DNA from: an uncultured Clostridia bacterium
Lineage (GTDB): Bacteria > Bacillota > Clostridia > Oscillospirales > Ruminococcaceae
Reading direction: 5' to 3'
DNA: 64,000 nucleotides
Assembly: GCA_945873955.1 (NCBI GenBank)
Contig: CAMCFA010000001.1
Span: forward strand, 62,001 to 126,000
Within the stretch, counting starts at the first letter, position 1. Every line of letters begins with the position of its first letter. This document shows, piece by piece, positions 16,971-27,597 of this stretch. The translations under genes were made by a program, and so were the position numbers. A model generated the notes under the pieces. It ran no database searches and was not told the origin of the DNA. It worked only from the letters and a program-made list of their open reading frames with translations.

Positions 16971-18368
16971 ATGGCTGAATCAACTGTAAAGGAGCTTAAG
17001 GAAAAGCTCTTCATGAACAAGAAGAACGCTGCCGCAAGAATGAGCGGCGAGGAGCTGAAAAAGTGCGACAAGTTCTGCGAGGGCTACAAGCAGTTCCTTG
17101 ATATCGCAAAGACCGAGCGCGAGGCATGCGCCGAGATCGTAAAGCAGGCGAAGTCCCGCGGCTTCTCTGAGTTCGACAGCAAGGCAAAGTACAAGCCCGG
17201 CGACAAGGTATATTACGCAAACCGCGAGAAATCCGTTATCCTTGCGGTGATAGGCAGGCAGCCTATCGAAAAGGGCGTAAATCTGGTAGCGGCTCACATA
17301 GACTCACCCAGACTTGACATGAAGCAGAACCCGCTCTATGAAAAGGACGAGGTAGCTTACTTCAAGACCCACTACTACGGCGGGATCAAGAAGTACCAGT
17401 GGCCTACCGTTCCGCTTTCGCTGCACGGAGTTATCGTAAAGTCCGACGGCAGCAAGGTTTCCGTAAATATCGGCGAGGACGACGGCGACCCGGTGTTCTG
17501 CGTTTCCGACCTCCTGCCGCACCTCGCGAGCCAGCAGTACAAGCGCCCCTCAACCGAGCTTGTCAAGGGCGAGGAGCTTAACCTCATTATCGGCAGCCGC
17601 CCGTTCAAGGACGACGAGGGCAGCGAGCTTGTAAAGCTCAACATCATGATGATTCTGAACGAGAAGTACGGTATCACAGAGTCTGATTTTATCTCCGCCG
17701 AGCTGGAGGCAGTTCCCGCATTCAAGGCTAAGGACGTCGGCTTCGACAGAAGCCTTGTCGGGGCTTACGGACAGGACGACAGAGTGTGCGCCTACACCGA
17801 GCTTATGGCTGTTCTGGAACTGAAAAATCCCGACAGAACGGCGGTGGCTATTCTCACCGACAAGGAGGAAACCGGAAGCGACGGCAACACCGGACTTCGC
17901 TCCGCATACCTCAGATACTTTATCGCGGATCTGGCGGCGAGCTTCGGCGTAAAAGGAAGAACAGTGCTTAGTAACTCCCGCTGCCTTTCCGCGGACGTGA
18001 ACGCAGCCTACGACCCCACCTTCCCGGACGTATTCGAGAAGAACAACAGCGCTCTGCTGAACGGCGGTGTGTGCGTTACAAAGTACACCGGCTCCCGCGG
18101 CAAGAGCGGCACCTCCGACGCGTCGGCTGAGTTCGTCGGCGAGGTACGCGCTCTGCTTGACAAGAACGGCGTTATCTGGCAGACCGGAGAGCTTGGCAAG
18201 ATAGATATCGGCGGCGGCGGAACTGTCGCGGCATATATCGCAAATCTTGACGTTGACACTATCGACGTCGGCGTTCCGGTAATGTCCATGCACGCGCCCT
18301 ACGAGATCACCGCAAAGACCGATATCTATGCGGCGTATAAGGCGTTCGAAGCGTTTGTGAATAACTAA
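16971..18368 (+). CDS. M18 family zinc aminopeptidase
   Basis: This 465-aa protein is a dinuclear zinc metallopeptidase of the aspartyl/aminopeptidase I family. Visible metal and catalytic signatures are AAHIDSPRLDMK, AYGQDDRVCAYTEL, TDKEETGSDGN and the C-terminal MSMHAPYE. The ATG at 16971 is chosen because it has AGAAAGGA upstream and the sequence before it lies inside the transglycosylase gene. It probably takes part in intracellular peptide turnover. Codon choice is strongly biased to a few codons (GAC, AAG, CTT), suggesting good expression. Confidence 0.92.
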   Translation: MAESTVKELKEKLFMNKKNAAARMSGEELKKCDKFCEGYKQFLDIAKTEREACAEIVKQAKSRGFSEFDSKAKYKPGDKVYYANREKSVILAVIGRQPIEKGVNLVAAHIDSPRLDMKQNPLYEKDEVAYFKTHYYGGIKKYQWPTVPLSLHGVIVKSDGSKVSVNIGEDDGDPVFCVSDLLPHLASQQYKRPSTELVKGEELNLIIGSRPFKDDEGSELVKLNIMMILNEKYGITESDFISAELEAVPAFKAKDVGFDRSLVGAYGQDDRVCAYTELMAVLELKNPDRTAVAILTDKEETGSDGNTGLRSAYLRYFIADLAASFGVKGRTVLSNSRCLSADVNAAYDPTFPDVFEKNNSALLNGGVCVTKYTGSRGKSGTSDASAEFVGEVRALLDKNGVIWQTGELGKIDIGGGGTVAAYIANLDVDTIDVGVPVMSMHAPYEITAKTDIYAAYKAFEAFVNN

Positions 18369-18388
18369 CAGTTTGTACAAATTCACCA

Positions 18389-18421
18389 CCTGTTCTGCAT
18401 AAACATAGAATACAGAACAGG
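18389..18421 (+). promoter_or_regulatory. Hairpin in front of yunB
   Basis: CCTGTTCTG (18389-18397) pairs with CAGAACAGG (18413-18421) around a 15-nt loop, ending just before the GGGTGAGG of yunB. The loop contains CATAGAAT (18404-18411), one base off the sigma-E -10 consensus and identical to the -10 candidate before cotJA. A matching -35 is weak. The structure may also stop transcription from the aminopeptidase gene, though there is no T-tract. Confidence 0.4.
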
Positions 18422-18432
18422 GGTGAGGTGCG

Positions 18433-21122
<2,690 letters not shown>

Positions 21123-21125
21123 TCT

Positions 21126-21299
21126 GTGAAGCTGCTGTCCGAGATCGCCCCGCCGGAATTCGACATTCACCACTTCGGCACTTCGTCGCGATTTCTATTC
21201 TTACAAAGAAATAACAAAAGCCCGGAAATCATCTTTCCGGGCTATGTTTATGCTGATTTTATCAGCCGAAAATGCTGCACTTCTTTGAGGTTTTTCTGA
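21126..21299 (+). pseudogene. Possible gene remnant after ligA
   Basis: A GTG at 21126 has a strong AGGGGAG site 9 nt upstream, inside the ligA 3' end. It opens a 57-codon frame that starts KLLSEIAPPEFDIHHFGTS. The first 20 or so codons have the GC-rich usage of neighbouring genes. The rest runs through an AT-rich stretch and the terminator hairpin and looks non-coding. This could be the stump of a gene that once followed ligA, cut when the mannanase gene arrived. No family was recognised. Confidence 0.3.
21205..21243 (-). terminator. Terminator of the mannanase gene
   Basis: AGCCCGGAAA (21219-21228) and TTTCCGGGCT (21234-21243) form a perfect stem. On the minus strand it is followed by TTTTGTTATTTC. 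It may also serve ligA in the other direction. Confidence 0.8.
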
Positions 21300-22359
21300 T
21301 ACCGTTTTTGCTTTCAACTACGGTTTTGCCCCAATCGGAAAGCGATGTACCGTCCCATGTGTTGGACAGGTCGAGGTACTCAACACCGCCGCCGTTGCCT
21401 TTCCAGCTCCACGCCAGCCAGCCTATGCCGTTTTCAGCGCAGTATTCAAGAATGTACTCCTCGTCAACGTCACCGTCGGTGTGATTCCAGCCGAATTCAC
21501 CCACGATAATGCACAGCCCCTTGTCGGTAGCGCGCTTGATATTCCCTGCGATAGTAGACTTGTTCTTTCCGGCAGCGCCGTACATGTGTACAGAGAACAT
21601 TGTGTTTCCGTCCGGGTCGGAGGCAAGCACCTTTTCGCCGAAGTCGGAAATGCTCTGACCGTACTGTCCCCAGCCTGCGGCGTCAACCATGATCGTGTTC
21701 TTTATGCCGGCTTGGCGGAGCTTCGGGATAACCGAGGTGTAGCCGTCGCACCATGTCTGACCGTCCCAGTTTCCTACCCACTCGTTGGCAATGTTCAGAA
21801 TTACATGATCCTCCTTGCCGATAAGCGCGTCCTTGACCTCTATCCAGTAATCGGCGGTGGTTTTCAGCATGCTGATCTCGTCCTTGCCGGTGATGTCGTG
21901 GACTTCAAGAATCGCGATCATTTCCAGTTCCTTGCACTTGTCTGTGACCTTGTTCAAGGATTCCACTGTGTCCTTTGTGTACTGCTGACCGCTTCCGCAG
22001 ACGATACGAACGGTGTTCGCGCCGGTCGCCGCGATAGCGTCAAGCGCAGTGTCGTCCTGCGAGGTGAACCATGCGTGCGGGTGGTTGATACCGCGCATGA
22101 TGAAGTTGTTTCCGTTAGCGTCGATGAGCTGCGTGCCATTTACGGTGAATCCGGCGCCCTGCGACTGTTCCGGCTTGCTGACTTCGCCGGTGCCCTCCGA
22201 AGTACCGCTTTCGGCTGAAATTACCTGCTCAATAGCTTCGGGAATGCTCTCCGGTATCTGCACATCGTTTTTACAGCCAGAGCTTGCCGCGATGATAAGG
22301 GATAATATCCCCGCTAAAATTACCTTCATAGTTGTTCCTTTCATGTTGTTCTTTTTCAT
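21262..22359 (-). CDS. GH5 subfamily 8-like beta-mannanase lipoprotein
   Basis: This secreted glycoside hydrolase is anchored by a lipobox (AASSGC, Cys29), with a short Glu/Ser-rich spacer (about 33-65) and a catalytic TIM barrel (about 70-350). The barrel resembles Bacillus-type GH5_8 endo-1,4-beta-mannanases: GTQLIDANGNNFIMRGINH, GANTVRIV, VILNIANEWVG (acid/base E193), IIVGEFGWNHTDGDVDE (nucleophile E288) and GIGWLAWSWKGN. The ATG at 22329 (codon 11) has a stronger AAAGGA site and leaves a neat signal peptide, so it may be the true start. The gene stands alone on the minus strand among housekeeping genes with its own promoter and terminator, which suggests acquisition. A beta-glucanase activity cannot be excluded. 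Confidence 0.88.
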   Translation of the reverse strand: MKKNNMKGTTMKVILAGILSLIIAASSGCKNDVQIPESIPEAIEQVISAESGTSEGTGEVSKPEQSQGAGFTVNGTQLIDANGNNFIMRGINHPHAWFTSQDDTALDAIAATGANTVRIVCGSGQQYTKDTVESLNKVTDKCKELEMIAILEVHDITGKDEISMLKTTADYWIEVKDALIGKEDHVILNIANEWVGNWDGQTWCDGYTSVIPKLRQAGIKNTIMVDAAGWGQYGQSISDFGEKVLASDPDGNTMFSVHMYGAAGKNKSTIAGNIKRATDKGLCIIVGEFGWNHTDGDVDEEYILEYCAENGIGWLAWSWKGNGGGVEYLDLSNTWDGTSLSDWGKTVVESKNGIRKTSKKCSIFG

Positions 22360-22391
22360 GCTGAACTACCTCAAGTGTGAATGATTATGAC

Positions 22392-22404
22392 TCGCTGTCA
22401 GCGA
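22392..22404. promoter_or_regulatory. 13-bp palindrome just downstream of the mannanase start site
   Basis: TCGCTG-T-CAGCGA is a perfect palindrome a few bases downstream of the predicted transcription start. This position suits a repressor operator controlling the gene by sugar supply. Function is inferred. Confidence 0.4.
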
Positions 22405-22415
22405 ACCATCAATTA

Positions 22416-22444
22416 ATTATATCATAACGAATAATATAATTCAA
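22416..22444 (-). promoter_or_regulatory. Promoter of the mannanase gene
   Basis: Minus strand: TTGAAT (22439-22444), 17-nt spacer ending ATGA, TATAAT (22416-22421). Confidence 0.7.
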
Positions 22445-22526
22445 TGCCTATTCCGATGAAATAATATTAAAAATTATGTACATATTGTTCATCGAATTGT
22501 AAATGCAAATTTTCAGCACTGCGCTA

Positions 22527-22555
22527 TTGACAATTATGCCCACAAATGATATAAT
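22527..22555 (+). promoter_or_regulatory. Promoter of the GHL10 gene
   Basis: TTGACA (22527-22532), 17-nt spacer ending ATGA, TATAAT (22550-22555). The leader is about 65 nt. Confidence 0.8.
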
Positions 22556-22625
22556 AAATATAACTATAAATATATATAAAAGCGCAGGCGCTCGGACGGG
22601 GAAACCTGCGTTATTGAGGGAAAAT

Positions 22626-24167
22626 ATGAAATACAATAAAGCAAGGGGATTCTGTGCGCTTCTTGCGGCGGTAATGCTCGCGGGGTGCAGCTCCGGCGGC
22701 GGACAGCAGGTCAGCATTGCGGACTTCGGCGGCTCCGGGGGAGTTGACTATTCCGACAGCGTGCAGCAGGATCTGCCGGATATGGCTTCGCAGGAAGAAC
22801 CAACTGCCGAACCGACCCATACCCTTCCTGCGCAGGAAACCAGCGAAACTTCCGCAGAGGAACCCGAACAAACCACCGCTCCGGCGCAGGCGACCGAAAC
22901 CTCTGCGCAGACAACAAAGCCGCAGACCACCACGGCGACTTCCGGCAGTTCTGTTACCTCTGTCACCACTGCGGAAACCACAGTCAAAACCACGCCTGCG
23001 CAGACCACGACCGAAGCGCCTGTTGAAATACCGGAGCACGATTTCGGCAGCAGCGCCTACACGGCGCTGAATTACTCCGAGGTAAAGGGTGTCTGGATTA
23101 GCTACATCGAGCTTGCGGAGATACTTACCGGGCAGTCAAGGGAGAGCTTTCGCAGCAATATCGGAAAGGTTTTCGATAACTGCGTTGATTTGGGTATCAA
23201 CACGGTGTACATTCATGTGCGCTCTCACGGCGACGCGTATTACAGGTCGGAATTGTTCCCGTGGTCGAAATATGTCACCGGAACACTTGGCAGTGACCCC
23301 GGCTTCGACCCGCTGGAGATAATGCTGAAAGAGGCTCACAGCCGCAATTTGTCCTTTCACGCGTGGATAAACCCGCTTAGGACATGCACCACGTCGCAGA
23401 TCTCCTCTTACGGGAGCTACCCGGTGTATTCCTTTGCGACTGCGGCGGGAACTTCCGGGAAATATGCCGTAGACGTAAATGGGACATATTATCTCAATCC
23501 CGCCTACGAGGAGGTCACGGAGCTTATCGCGGCGGGAGCTGCGGAGATCGTGGCAAATTATGATGTAGACGGGCTTCATATCGACGACTATTTCTATCCC
23601 ACCACCGACGCCAGCTTTGACAGCAGCGCCTATTCCTACAGCGGTTACTCCAGCCTGTCGGACTTCCGCTTTGCCAACTGCGACCGCATGGTGTCAGAGC
23701 TTTACAGCGCAGTGAAGTCCGCGAATCCCAGCGCGCTGTTCAGCGTGAGCGTTCAAGGCAGGATAGACAACAATTACAACCAGCTTTACGCCGACGTGCG
23801 TAAGTGGTGTACCTCTCCCGGTTATCTGGACGTTATCATTCCGCAGATATATTACGGCTTTGAGAACTCCGCAGCGCCCTATCAGGTTACCCTTGACGAG
23901 TGGGAGAGTCTTGCCTCCGCCGGGGGGATACCGCTTATCGCGGGACTTTCAGTGTCAAAGGTCGGCGAAGAGGACAAGTGGGCTGGCAGCGGCAAAAACG
24001 AGTGGATAAACGATCACGACATAATCAGCAGGCAGACCGCCGCCGCTAAGAAGTGCAGCTCCTACGGCGGTATCGCGCTGTACAGCTACCGCAGCATTTT
24101 TTCACCCGATCCGTCGGTCAGCAGCGCGGTATCTGAGGAAATATCGGCATTAAAAGATATATTATGA
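22626..24167 (+). CDS. GHL10-family glycosyl hydrolase-like lipoprotein
   Basis: This 513-aa surface lipoprotein has a signal peptide ending LAGC (Cys21). A low-complexity Thr/Glu/Gln/Pro linker (about 45-135) follows, then a TIM-barrel domain of the family-10-like hydrolase group (GHL10, PF02638), with VKGVWISYIELAEIL, INTVYIHVRSHGDAYY, FHAWINPLR, YDVDGLHIDDYFYP and DVIIPQIYYGF. Family members are thought to act on peptidoglycan-linked or other glycans, and the exact substrate is not known. The ATG at 22626 follows GAGGG and gives a proper lipoprotein signal; the upstream in-frame ATG at 22503 lies before the promoter. The fusion gene with a similar barrel follows 22 bp downstream. Confidence 0.88.
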   Translation: MKYNKARGFCALLAAVMLAGCSSGGGQQVSIADFGGSGGVDYSDSVQQDLPDMASQEEPTAEPTHTLPAQETSETSAEEPEQTTAPAQATETSAQTTKPQTTTATSGSSVTSVTTAETTVKTTPAQTTTEAPVEIPEHDFGSSAYTALNYSEVKGVWISYIELAEILTGQSRESFRSNIGKVFDNCVDLGINTVYIHVRSHGDAYYRSELFPWSKYVTGTLGSDPGFDPLEIMLKEAHSRNLSFHAWINPLRTCTTSQISSYGSYPVYSFATAAGTSGKYAVDVNGTYYLNPAYEEVTELIAAGAAEIVANYDVDGLHIDDYFYPTTDASFDSSAYSYSGYSSLSDFRFANCDRMVSELYSAVKSANPSALFSVSVQGRIDNNYNQLYADVRKWCTSPGYLDVIIPQIYYGFENSAAPYQVTLDEWESLASAGGIPLIAGLSVSKVGEEDKWAGSGKNEWINDHDIISRQTAAAKKCSSYGGIALYSYRSIFSPDPSVSSAVSEEISALKDIL

Positions 24168-24189
24168 CATATAAAACGGGGAAAATAAA

Positions 24190-27100
24190 ATGAACAGACT
24201 ATTTAAAGGCTTTATAGGCGCGGCGCTGTCCATGAGCATTCTGGCGGCAAGCGCGTTTGCTGTGCCGTCCGCACAGACCGAGGAACAGCTTCCCGCCGCG
24301 GAGGAGGCTGCACCGGTTGAGGAGCTTTCCGCCGCCGACCTTGTTTCGGGGGAGAGCATGGTGTATCTCCAGAGCGGAATGAGAGCCGTGACGATAACTC
24401 CGACGGTGGATTTTTACACCGGCGAGCAGACGGACGCGTCCCTTGCGGAGGAGCTTCCGGCGCTGTTTGAGGAGCTTTCCGGCTACGACATGAACGCCGT
24501 AGTCATCAACACGGACTGCGAAAACGAGAAATGCTACGACCTCAGCATGGATTCCGGCAGGGGAGCGCTGGGCGCGGCGATAGATTCCGCGCACGAGAAC
24601 GGATTCTGCGCTTACGTCCAGTTGGACGTGAATTCACTGATAAACGACGTCATTTCCGAGGGCGGCGGGCTGAAATCCGGCTTCTCTGCGGCGGCGCATA
24701 AATTCGTGATGAAGTACGCCTGCGAGGGCATAATTCTGACGAACTATTACACCGAGGACACCCCGGAGATGTTTGCTGAGTACATGCGCAGCGGCTCCGG
24801 CATAGGCTACGAAAACTGGCTTTACGAAACCAACGAATATGTGATACGCACCCTTTCCGAGGTGATACGCCGCACCAGCAACACCACCGCCGTGGGACTT
24901 CTCATCACGGACATGTGGGCGAACTACACCTCCAACGAGGAGGGCTCTGTCACAGCGGACACGGTCGAGGCGCTGTACGACGGCTTCTGCGATACGCGGC
25001 AGTATCTCCGCAGCAGATATGCGGATTTCATCATGGTCAAGGCATACGGCACTGACTCAGACCAAGCGCTGAATTTCGACAGCGTGATCTCATGGTGGTA
25101 CGCTCTGGCGGAGGAAACCGGCGTTAAGCTGTACACCCTGCATTTGAACGAGCGTATAGGACAGTATTCCGGCTGGTACGAGGATCAGCTCCTGCGGCAG
25201 CTCTCCATTCTGGAGGATTACCCGGACAACGGCGGAAGCTGCTTCAACTCCCTGTCGGGGCTGCGCAGCAATCCGCTGGGTACGACGGACACGCTGCTGA
25301 AATACTTTGACGAGCAGATAAACACCGAAACTCTGTTCGACACGCTGCAAATGACCTCACCTACCCAGACGAATTTCGTCACCTACGACTCCACCGTTAA
25401 GTTCATGGGTACCTTCGACGAAAATTTTGACGTGCTGTTCGACGGCAGCAAGGTCAAGCTGAACGAGGCGGGCAACTTCTACTTCCAGAAGGATCTGAAA
25501 GTCGGCAGGAACACCTTTGTTATCGAGCATAAGGGCAAAAAGATAACCTACGTTATCGAACGTCAGGTGGACGTGCTGCGTTCTATCGAGCAGACTAAGG
25601 ATATCGTTGTGGAGGGCGGCTCAAGGGTAACGCTTGAGGCTGTCGCTTACAGCGGGAGCAAGGTCAGCGCAGTGATAGGCGGTCAGACCGTGACTCTGAA
25701 AGAGAAATCCGGCGCAAGCGAGGATCTTGACGCTAACTCAGATTACGCGAAATTTGTGGGCTACTACCGCGTCCCGGAGGGGCTGATAGGGCAGGAACAG
25801 TACCTCGGCAGCGTCAGCTACTACGCTGCATACAAGGGCATTGAGGAATACATGACCGGCGGCAGCATAACAATTGAAGCCGAGCCGGAGCCGCCGAAGG
25901 ATATCGAGGTAGAGAGCTTTGTTGACGAGTCCAGCGTGGGTACGGGCGAGATCGTCGGCACTATCGCTCCGGTAGTGACCTCCGGCGAGTACATAACCTA
26001 CATTAAGACTCTGAATAATTATACGACCGTTTACGACAGCCAGACCACCGGCTCGGCTCCTACTCCGAAGCTGTCGCAACTCCCGGCGGGAAGCCTTGAC
26101 TACTACAAGAGCACGTCGGGTGATTATCTTATAAGCACAAGCGGCAGACGATATCTCTCTAACGACGTCACGACCTTCTACGATACCGGTCTTGGCGAGA
26201 ACAAGCTGTACGTCAAGGCTGTCGGGAATTCCGGCGGAAAGAGCTATCTTAAAATTCAGCTTGATTACAAGTCCACGTTCAATGTGACTACGCCCGTCAC
26301 CTATGTCGAACAGGACGACGGACCCTACGGCGTGACTTCCTACGCGCCGGACAGGGTGGAGATAGTATTCGATAACGTCACCAGCGTCACCAAGCTGCCG
26401 GACTTTGATAGCTGCTCCCTGTTCAGCGCGGGAAGCTGGGACACTGTCGAGCAGAACGGCGTACCGAAGTTCCGGCTGACCCTTACGCTGCGTCAGGCGG
26501 GTATTTACAGCGGCTGCGGCGCGTATTATGACGAAAACGGCGACCTCATGCTGACCTTTGATGTGCTGACGGCTTCGCTTTCCGGCAAGGTTATAGTTAT
26601 AGACCCCGGACACGGCTACGGCAAGACCGCGACCAAGCTTGACCCCGGCGCTATCGGAAACGTCACGGAGCAGTCGGTGAACCTTGCAGTCGCAAAGCAG
26701 CTTGAACAGAAGCTCACCGCAATGGGCGCGACCGTAGTCCGTCTAAAGACCGAAAGCGAGTTCATACTCACCGCGACCCGCCCGACAGTGGCGAGAGCCT
26801 ACGGCGCGGATATGTTTATCTCACTGCACTGCAATTCTGCGCTGAACGAACAGGCGCACGGCGTTGAGGTTTACTATTTCACACCGTTCTCACAGCCGCT
26901 TGCGAAGAATATCAACGACAAGCTTTCTTCTTACTATGACAACACCGTGTACGCCGACGGAACAAGCAGCAGCCGCGGTGACAAGTACAGCTACTACTGG
27001 GTGACCTTGCAGCAGGATTTCCCGTCGGTGCTTGTGGAAATGGGATTCATCTCCAACGAGCGCGAGTGCATGATAATGGCTGACCCGACATACCAGTCCG

Positions 27101-27468
27101 GGATAGCTCAGTCAATTGCGGACGGCGTAAAGGCTTATTTCGCGAGAAGCACCCTCAGCTACTCCGGCAGCGGCAGCAGCGAAGCTCCGGACGAGCCCGG
27201 CGGAAATACGACTGTCCCGGACGAGCCTGAAACACCAGAAACACCGGTAACTCCGGAAGTACCCGACACGCCGGAGATACCCGCCGCACCCGAAACAGAG
27301 GAAACCCCCGGCTCTGCCGAAGCCCCTCAGCCGGACGCCACGGAGGAGCCGACCACCCCGTCAACGAGCGAGCCGGAGCCGCCGGAAAGCGAGGAGTCCC
27401 AGCCGGATATCCCGGTCAATACAGAAGAAACCGAATATCCCGGCGGCGGGGGAATACGGGTAGATTAA
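24190..27468 (+). CDS. Secreted GHL-like barrel fused to N-acetylmuramoyl-L-alanine amidase
   Basis: This 1092-aa exported protein has a signal peptide (about 1-26, cleaved near SAFA-VP). A GHL-type TIM-barrel-like region (about 55-390) follows, then beta-rich Ig/AMIN-like segments (about 400-790) and an Amidase_3 domain (about 798-990). Zinc-ligand and catalytic motifs are DPGHGYG (H808), NVTEQSVNL (Glu), ISLHCNS (His) and LVEMGFISN (Glu). The last 90 residues are Pro/Glu/Thr-rich with no sortase motif, as in wall-spanning tails. The amidase would cut the stem peptide from muramic acid. The barrel has lost some of the usual acidic residues and may only bind. It is probably co-transcribed with the GHL10 lipoprotein 22 bp upstream. 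Confidence 0.88.
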   Translation: MNRLFKGFIGAALSMSILAASAFAVPSAQTEEQLPAAEEAAPVEELSAADLVSGESMVYLQSGMRAVTITPTVDFYTGEQTDASLAEELPALFEELSGYDMNAVVINTDCENEKCYDLSMDSGRGALGAAIDSAHENGFCAYVQLDVNSLINDVISEGGGLKSGFSAAAHKFVMKYACEGIILTNYYTEDTPEMFAEYMRSGSGIGYENWLYETNEYVIRTLSEVIRRTSNTTAVGLLITDMWANYTSNEEGSVTADTVEALYDGFCDTRQYLRSRYADFIMVKAYGTDSDQALNFDSVISWWYALAEETGVKLYTLHLNERIGQYSGWYEDQLLRQLSILEDYPDNGGSCFNSLSGLRSNPLGTTDTLLKYFDEQINTETLFDTLQMTSPTQTNFVTYDSTVKFMGTFDENFDVLFDGSKVKLNEAGNFYFQKDLKVGRNTFVIEHKGKKITYVIERQVDVLRSIEQTKDIVVEGGSRVTLEAVAYSGSKVSAVIGGQTVTLKEKSGASEDLDANSDYAKFVGYYRVPEGLIGQEQYLGSVSYYAAYKGIEEYMTGGSITIEAEPEPPKDIEVESFVDESSVGTGEIVGTIAPVVTSGEYITYIKTLNNYTTVYDSQTTGSAPTPKLSQLPAGSLDYYKSTSGDYLISTSGRRYLSNDVTTFYDTGLGENKLYVKAVGNSGGKSYLKIQLDYKSTFNVTTPVTYVEQDDGPYGVTSYAPDRVEIVFDNVTSVTKLPDFDSCSLFSAGSWDTVEQNGVPKFRLTLTLRQAGIYSGCGAYYDENGDLMLTFDVLTASLSGKVIVIDPGHGYGKTATKLDPGAIGNVTEQSVNLAVAKQLEQKLTAMGATVVRLKTESEFILTATRPTVARAYGADMFISLHCNSALNEQAHGVEVYYFTPFSQPLAKNINDKLSSYYDNTVYADGTSSSRGDKYSYYWVTLQQDFPSVLVEMGFISNERECMIMADPTYQSGIAQSIADGVKAYFARSTLSYSGSGSSEAPDEPGGNTTVPDEPETPETPVTPEVPDTPEIPAAPETEETPGSAEAPQPDATEEPTTPSTSEPEPPESEESQPDIPVNTEETEYPGGGGIRVD

Positions 27469-27500
27469 ACGGCAGTGGTGCATTTTTCCGGTATGCGTAC

Positions 27501-27529
27501 TTGCAATTTGTTGTTGAGTGTGATATACT
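27501..27529 (+). promoter_or_regulatory. Promoter of glmS
   Basis: TTGCAA (27501-27506), 17-nt spacer ending GTGA, TATACT (27524-27529). The leader of about 60 nt is too short for a glmS ribozyme. Confidence 0.75.
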
Positions 27530-27597
27530 TACATTAGGGAATTTTCAGCGGGGAACTGAATATAAATTAGATAAATACATACACTGGAGGAAAATAT

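Noticed and set aside
27530-27597. glmS ribozyme or riboswitch in the glmS leader
   Set aside because: The leader is only about 60 nt after the predicted start site, too short for the ribozyme, and no matching core sequence was seen.
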